Positions 55,897 through 60,000 of a stretch of DNA of 60,000 bases are shown here, one piece after another (position 1 is the first letter of the stretch; the number at the start of each line of letters is the position of its first letter). The notes under the pieces were generated by a model, which was given only the letters and a program-made list of their open reading frames with translations, made no database searches and was not told where the DNA came from. A program made the translations under genes and the position numbers. The stretch lies in contig NC_087062.1 of the NCBI RefSeq assembly GCF_963678635.1, positions 55,376,363 through 55,436,362 of the forward strand, in the 5' to 3' direction. The stretch comes from Symsagittifera roscoffensis. Its lineage: Eukaryota; Xenacoelomorpha; Acoela; Convolutidae.

Positions 55897-56560
55897 TTAT
55901 TTGTTTCTTGGTGAGACAAGAGGGATTTTTTTCACTCGTTTGGTGCATCTATGTGCATTGATGGGTTTAATTTCATTGATTTGGAGTGTCAAATTGGGAA
56001 AGTGAAGTAAGTTGTATTTTGGGCAGACGTGTATATGTTGTTTTTTAAAGAAAGGATTTCTGAGGATAGTTGAATTGGCCGAATTCAACACTAGGAACGT
56101 TTCAGAAAACTTCATATCTGCCATATGAAATTCAATAGTTACTTCAGTTTCTATTGACACCAGTTTCTCCTGCCATTCTCACTTGCTTGAGGCTTGATTT
56201 TGCCGTTTTATAGGGCGCGAATAATGTTTTTTCGTTTTTGATTTCATCGAATATGCGTTTCGAAATAACGTTTGCACATGCTCCTGTGTCAATCAATACT
56301 CTTCTTTGAAGGCTTGGCGCGAATCTTATTTTCATATAGGTTAGCACTGTTCCTTCATTTGGGATGACTGCGTACAAATCAATAATTTCATTGTCTTGTA
56401 CGTCTTGAATATTTATTTTGCGTGATTTTCGCGATTTTGGTGATCTTTGTGATTTAGATGATTTGACTGACTGACTCTGTGGCTGAACTAGTTTTTTTGG
56501 TTCCATTTGGAATGGGAAATTTTGTTGCTGTTGTCCCTGTGGCTTGGGCTGTACCAACAT
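55897..56560 (-). pseudogene. pol (PR): Retropepsin-like protease, frameshifted
   Basis: In the first frame (56144-56560) a Lys/Ser-rich segment is followed by RRVLIDTGACANVIS, the catalytic DTGA loop. The second half lies in another frame (55897-56160), with EVTIEFHMADMKFSETFLVL and a final ILRNPFF, the usual ILG.PFF strand of this fold with Arg for Gly. The frame change falls near 56150. The protease would cut the gag-pol precursor. Confidence 0.8.
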
Positions 56561-56598
56561 TGGCTGATAGTATGGCCAAACTTCCCGCAGTCGTCACA
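56557..56598 (-). pseudogene. gag (NC): CCHC zinc knuckle in an offset frame
   Basis: CDDCGKFGHTISQC fits CX2CX4HX4C exactly. It lies in the +1 frame relative to both the gag frame before it and the protease frame after it, which share one frame. So either two small compensating indels flank it or recoding is used. It would bind element RNA as nucleocapsid. Confidence 0.75.
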
Positions 56599-56629
56599 AA
56601 ACATTGATCCAGTGCGTACTGCTGATGTA

Positions 56630-57967
56630 CTAGGATTTTGGGTGTGTACCTGCTGCATCATTGGTTGTGAGGCTTGTTGGGCAAACGGGTTGTTTTATTG
56701 CGGCTGCATGGCTATTGCTTGCTGCTGTTGGTTTTGTTGAGGGTACATTTGGTTCGGAGGGAATTGGACATTCTGTTGTGTTTGAGGATAGTTCTGGTTT
56801 TGTTGGAAATGTGGGTTCGATTGAATTCCAGGTATCTGTTGGGGAAACTGGAACATTTGTGGGGGGGTACTGCATATTCTGGAATCCAAGGAAATCTTGG
56901 TTTCCGTATCCCCCATCATTTCTCTGCTGTCCGTTCCTTTTCCCTTTATTGTATCTACCTCTTCTTTGGTTGTATTCTTGTTGCCCATATCCACTTCCTT
57001 GAGTAGGGACAGTCATATCGTTCTGATTTGAGCCATTTCCAGTTCCTTGGCTCTGTGCATTGTTTCCTTGATTTTGTTGTTGTTGGGCTTGGCTATTATT
57101 CCCACCAGTGTTTTGGCTATTCAGTTGAGAGCTCTGATGTGCGTTTGCGTTGCCATCTTGCGGTCGTGACTGGATCATTTTTCTTTGATCCGATAGCTCA
57201 CTACGGACTTCATTGAGTTGTTTCTCAATCTGTTCCTGAGCTATTGTTAGTTTTGAGAACGCATTAATTAGGTTGTGAGAAACTGTATCTCCTATTTCGT
57301 TGAAGCTATCTTCTGGGTAGTCTTCATTACGACAAACGTCTCTAATTGTCATTTGTTTGCGTGCCAGGTTGCAAAGCTCTTTTACTGTTGTCGCAGCTGG
57401 TTGTTCCATCATCTTCGAACAAATCCAGTTGGGCATGCCTTTGATCAAAAGACATTTGATCTGATTGTTCCTATGATCATTTTCTGCGTCAAGTCGTTCT
57501 TGACGTTGCGCCGTCTCTCCATGGAAGCGCGCTGCGTCTGCATCGGCTGCAGCGCTTGCTAGTGCCGCATCGAGTGGGGCAACGACAGGTAGATCCGGTG
57601 TCGGGTAGGCTCGTTGTGTCTTTTTTGTGAGGTTTACCAGGTATATCTCTGGTGAGTCTCGCTTGATATCAAACTTTGATAGTTCACATTTTAGAACGTG
57701 GACCTTTTGCAATTGAGGATTGCAAAAATAGTTGCGTAGTGCTGCTAGACTAAGAGGTACGTCGGCTCTTGTTAGCGCTGGCAGTTATCTCGCAGGTGCG
57801 CTGTCTGATATCTCGCAGATGCAATTGTAGAAAATTCGCTTGCTGAGCATTTGCGATTCCAGCAACTCCCACAGATCCTTGGAAGAGCTGTTCGAATTGG
57901 GCGAAATTTTCGGTATCGCTTCAGCCAAATGTTTCGACTGAGATTTGAGCGTTCGCCATCTTATCAC
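56630..57967 (-). pseudogene. gag: gag with one in-frame stop
   Basis: From ATG 57965-57967 the frame reads 60 codons (LKSQSKHLAEAIPK..., SKDLWELLESQ), meets TAA at 57785-57787, then continues in the same frame to TAG at 56630. The second part has a helical core with QRQERLDAENDHRNNQIKCL and IKGMPNWICSKMME, a heptad-like stretch (IAQEQIEKQLNEVRSELSDQ), and a long Gln/Asn-rich tail. The Gln/Asn tail and downstream zinc knuckle support a gag role. A single stop in an otherwise open frame suggests a point mutation. Confidence 0.75.
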
Positions 57968-58628
57968 AATTATATGATTGTCAGGTCTGATTCAAAATGA
58001 TTTCAGATGAATCAGTCGCTATTTTATAGTGGAAATATTCAATGCCCAGTGGGTACTTAAATTGTAAGAACGTAATTATCGTCTCTGAGAAAATTTATAG
58101 ATGGCTCGTACTATGATTAGTTACAAGTAGGAGTTAATTAGCTCTCGTTTCTATCTTTTAAACGTTCTACTTTTTAAGTAAACTTTCCTTGCGGCTTTAA
58201 TATTATTCCACTATATTTTTTGAAGTTTGGTTAGACTTTAAACACTGGATAGGTTTTCAAGCGGTTCTCGTGGATGATTTCATATGACTGGTTTCAAATG
58301 AGCACTCATCAATTTTAATTTAAGCACCGAAAGTTTTAAGTTTAATTTTTAACTAACTGTTTTTGTACACTGTATCACTTTCCTGAAGAAGTGTAGTAGT
58401 GGTCATCAACACAAAACAGTTGAAGTTTCCTTTTGCCCCTTGCTGTCGTCTCTCACTAGCTGTAGTCAGTTTCGGTTTTTGCCCCGCTTTTCTGCTGTTT
58501 GAGCCAGTTACTGCCGTGATCTTGTTTCAGCTTGTGGCGTTTGGAAGTCGTCTTGTGTTGGATGTCGTCTTATTTTTACTCTCACTTTGCAATCAGCTTC
58601 AACTTGTCTTGAAAGGTTGGTAACATTA
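57968..58628. other. 5' leader of the LTR element
   Basis: Untranslated region between primer-binding site and gag on the minus strand. No long frame or further repeat was seen. A packaging signal would be expected here but cannot be recognised by eye. Confidence 0.5.
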
Positions 58629-58646
58629 TCCCACTCATAGCCACCA
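58629..58646 (-). other. Primer-binding site
   Basis: Directly inside the right LTR the minus strand reads TGGTGGCTATGAGTGGGA. Starting with TGG next to the LTR end is the rule for tRNA 3'-CCA priming. I could not name the tRNA. Confidence 0.7.
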
Positions 58647-59095
58647 TGTTATATACCGTTACTGCATATTGTCGTTTGGTCGTTGAATGAGGAATGACAA
58701 TGTTTTGTATTCTAGAGTTATGAAATGAAGTATCTATGTTGGATGTGCGGTCTAGGCTATTGAATCTTCAACTCAGGGATGCGCTTTGTGATGTCAGTTT
58801 CAACCTTCTAAGGAATTGACTTTCTGTTCAATTAAAAAAGAGTATTACTAATTGAATTGTCTCTTTTTGGCGAGCTCCTGATTATAATGGCTCTCTCAAT
58901 GTTACTGAACTAATCATCAGTTTATTGTTTATATTAAGCAAATATAATTTAACACTTTCACCTTGACATTTGGAATAGCAATTGAATATTTGATATCCTC
59001 CAATTATGGTAATTAGTTAAGAATGACTAATGTAGGCGAGTAGCACTGGTAATTAGTTAAGAATGACTAACATAGGCGAGTAGCACTATGTTACA
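58647..59095 (-). repeat. Right LTR (5' LTR of the element)
   Basis: 449 bp, TG...CA, differing from the left LTR by about 25 substitutions and a 5-bp insertion near 58728. The promoter for the element should lie in it, reading leftward. It has the same internal duplication of about 40 bp as the left LTR. Confidence 0.95.
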
Positions 59096-59100
59096 AAGCC
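59096..59100. repeat. Target-site duplication AAGCC, right
   Basis: Perfect match to 40739-40743. Confidence 0.93.
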
Positions 59101-60000
59101 AGGAGTCAAAAATCCTCAGAAGGACAGAAGGCAAGGTTAGAGGTAGAGGTCCATTCGGACCCTGCCATGGATGAGAACCAAGAGGGACATTGACCGGAAG
59201 GGAAAGGAAACAGAAGATTGGCGAGTGAATCTACTCCGGTAGAACAAGGCCAAGATTTTATCCACTTCCACCGGGACCCTGGACCGAGAAGAGATGTCGG
59301 AACTGTCCGACATCTCTACTGAAAATGTGGCGTCTACAAGATCACCCACAGACAACACTATGATGCTTGGCGTGACGGAGAAACCGGCAACGTCTTGATC
59401 ATTTTCAGAAAGAGGGAACAACACTTTCGGAAACTTCTTTCCATTTACCATGGGAACGGGTACAGGTGATGAAGCAGAAACCCAGGAGGAAGAAGAGGAC
59501 GATGATGGGCAAGATGATTTTAGATCTCAAGTCAGCCTCAATAGCTCGACCCAGGAGAATGACGCATACACCGATAGAGAGGCTGGTACCATGGACCAAC
59601 TTGGTCTGGTGAGGACAATAAGCAAGACCACAAACGGATAAGGCCAGTCAGGAGACTTTGTGAGCATGACGAATTCGGAAATGCGAACTTCAAAAAATAG
59701 AGACACAGGGCTATGTGACGCACCTGTGGACCCAGAAGTGGATCATGAAAAGACGTCGAGGCAGAGAAACAAAGCTCGCATCTCGACCAGCACCAGGCTA
59801 CCTGGGATCGACATGGTGACACCGCCACTTGTGACGCCATTAATGGACAACAGAGTATCAATTAAAAAGCCTTGACCAACATAGTGGGCAGCATAGGAGA
59901 ACAGAATGAACAGATGTCCTTGAGAGTGAGTGAACTAGAAAGGGCGGTCCACGTCGAGAGAGAAAATCTGCTGGAAGAGATCAACCGCAACAGACAAGAA
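59101..60000 (+). pseudogene. 3' part of the split coding sequence, coiled-coil end, runs off the window
   Basis: The first 30 codons continue the frame of 40567-40743 and end at TGA 59191. Further coding-like stretches follow in shifting frames: 59450-59641 with an acidic run (ETQEEEEDDDGQDD), 59660-59875, and from about 59878 to the window end a heptad-rich stretch (LRVSELERAVHVERENLLEE). Codon use and lack of repeats suggest real coding ancestry. A retroelement gag with coiled coil is one option and a decayed host gene another; I do not recognise it. Confidence 0.45.

Larger units (their letters stand above)
40744..59095 (-). mobile_element. Ty3/gypsy-type LTR retrotransposon carrying a macrodomain, 18.35 kb
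   Basis: The boundaries are exact: LTRs of 444 and 449 bp begin TGTTATATACCG and end TATGTTACA in the + orientation, with AAGCC duplicated outside. Genes read right to left: gag, protease, RT-RNase H, integrase, macrodomain, then repeats and env-like fragments. The LTRs differ by roughly 25 substitutions and one 5-bp indel by eye (about 5-6%), so the insertion is not recent. Frames are broken at several places, so this copy is probably dead. The large size comes from the satellite array and a 3,154-bp duplication. The gag-PR-RT-IN order excludes Copia; the integrase and RT motifs exclude BEL. Confidence 0.95.

Noticed and set aside
58629-58646. Naming the primer tRNA
   Set aside because: The 18 bases start with TGG as expected, but I could not match them to a specific tRNA 3' end with confidence.

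Overview
The window is metazoan nuclear DNA, most likely from an invertebrate with a repeat-rich, intron-rich genome. The evidence is spliced coding exons with GT-AG junctions, two animal signalling genes, tRNA-derived SINE-like repeats, and BEL/Pao, Ty3/gypsy-type and PHD-linked retroelements. I cannot name the species. A run of exactly 200 N (10307-10506) marks an assembly gap.

Region 1 (1-14102) is the 3' half of an EPAC-type Rap guanine-nucleotide exchange factor gene (RAPGEF3/4 family) on the + strand. Seven or eight exons are readable, ending in a last exon at 14033-14102. Its largest intron holds an antisense BEL/Pao retrotransposon (2659-8278), a 126-bp tandem array and the N gap. The exons for the end of the RA domain and the first half of the RasGEF domain were not found and may lie in the gap.

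Region 2 (14103-28640) has no convincing gene. It holds three unrelated diverged tandem arrays with units of about 165-180 bp, and dispersed repeats with RNA polymerase III A/B-box-like heads. Region 3 (28645-29298, - strand) is an uninterrupted GRB2/drk/sem-5 adaptor gene with SH3-SH2-SH3 order. Region 4 (29.3-40.5 kb) holds two related fold-back repeats, a retroelement relic whose PHD-finger and C-terminal parts survive while the reverse-transcriptase core is missing, and a 30-bp minisatellite built on a GGAAGGGTCC-type motif.

Region 5 (40744-59095, - strand) is the centre of interest: an 18.35-kb Ty3/gypsy-type LTR retrotransposon with TG...CA LTRs and a perfect 5-bp target duplication (AAGCC). 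It reads gag, protease, RT/RNase H, integrase, then a TARG1/OARD1-like macrodomain in the same frame as integrase and separated from it by one TGA. Both presumed catalytic residues of the macrodomain are kept. Downstream lie a higher-order satellite (170-bp monomers in 753-bp units), env-like fragments in a 3,154-bp tandem duplication, and an opposite-strand JmjC-like fragment. The element carries several frameshifts and stops, and the integrase catalytic Glu is Lys, so this copy is probably immobile. It interrupts an older coding sequence whose halves are seen at 40567-40743 and 59101-60000.
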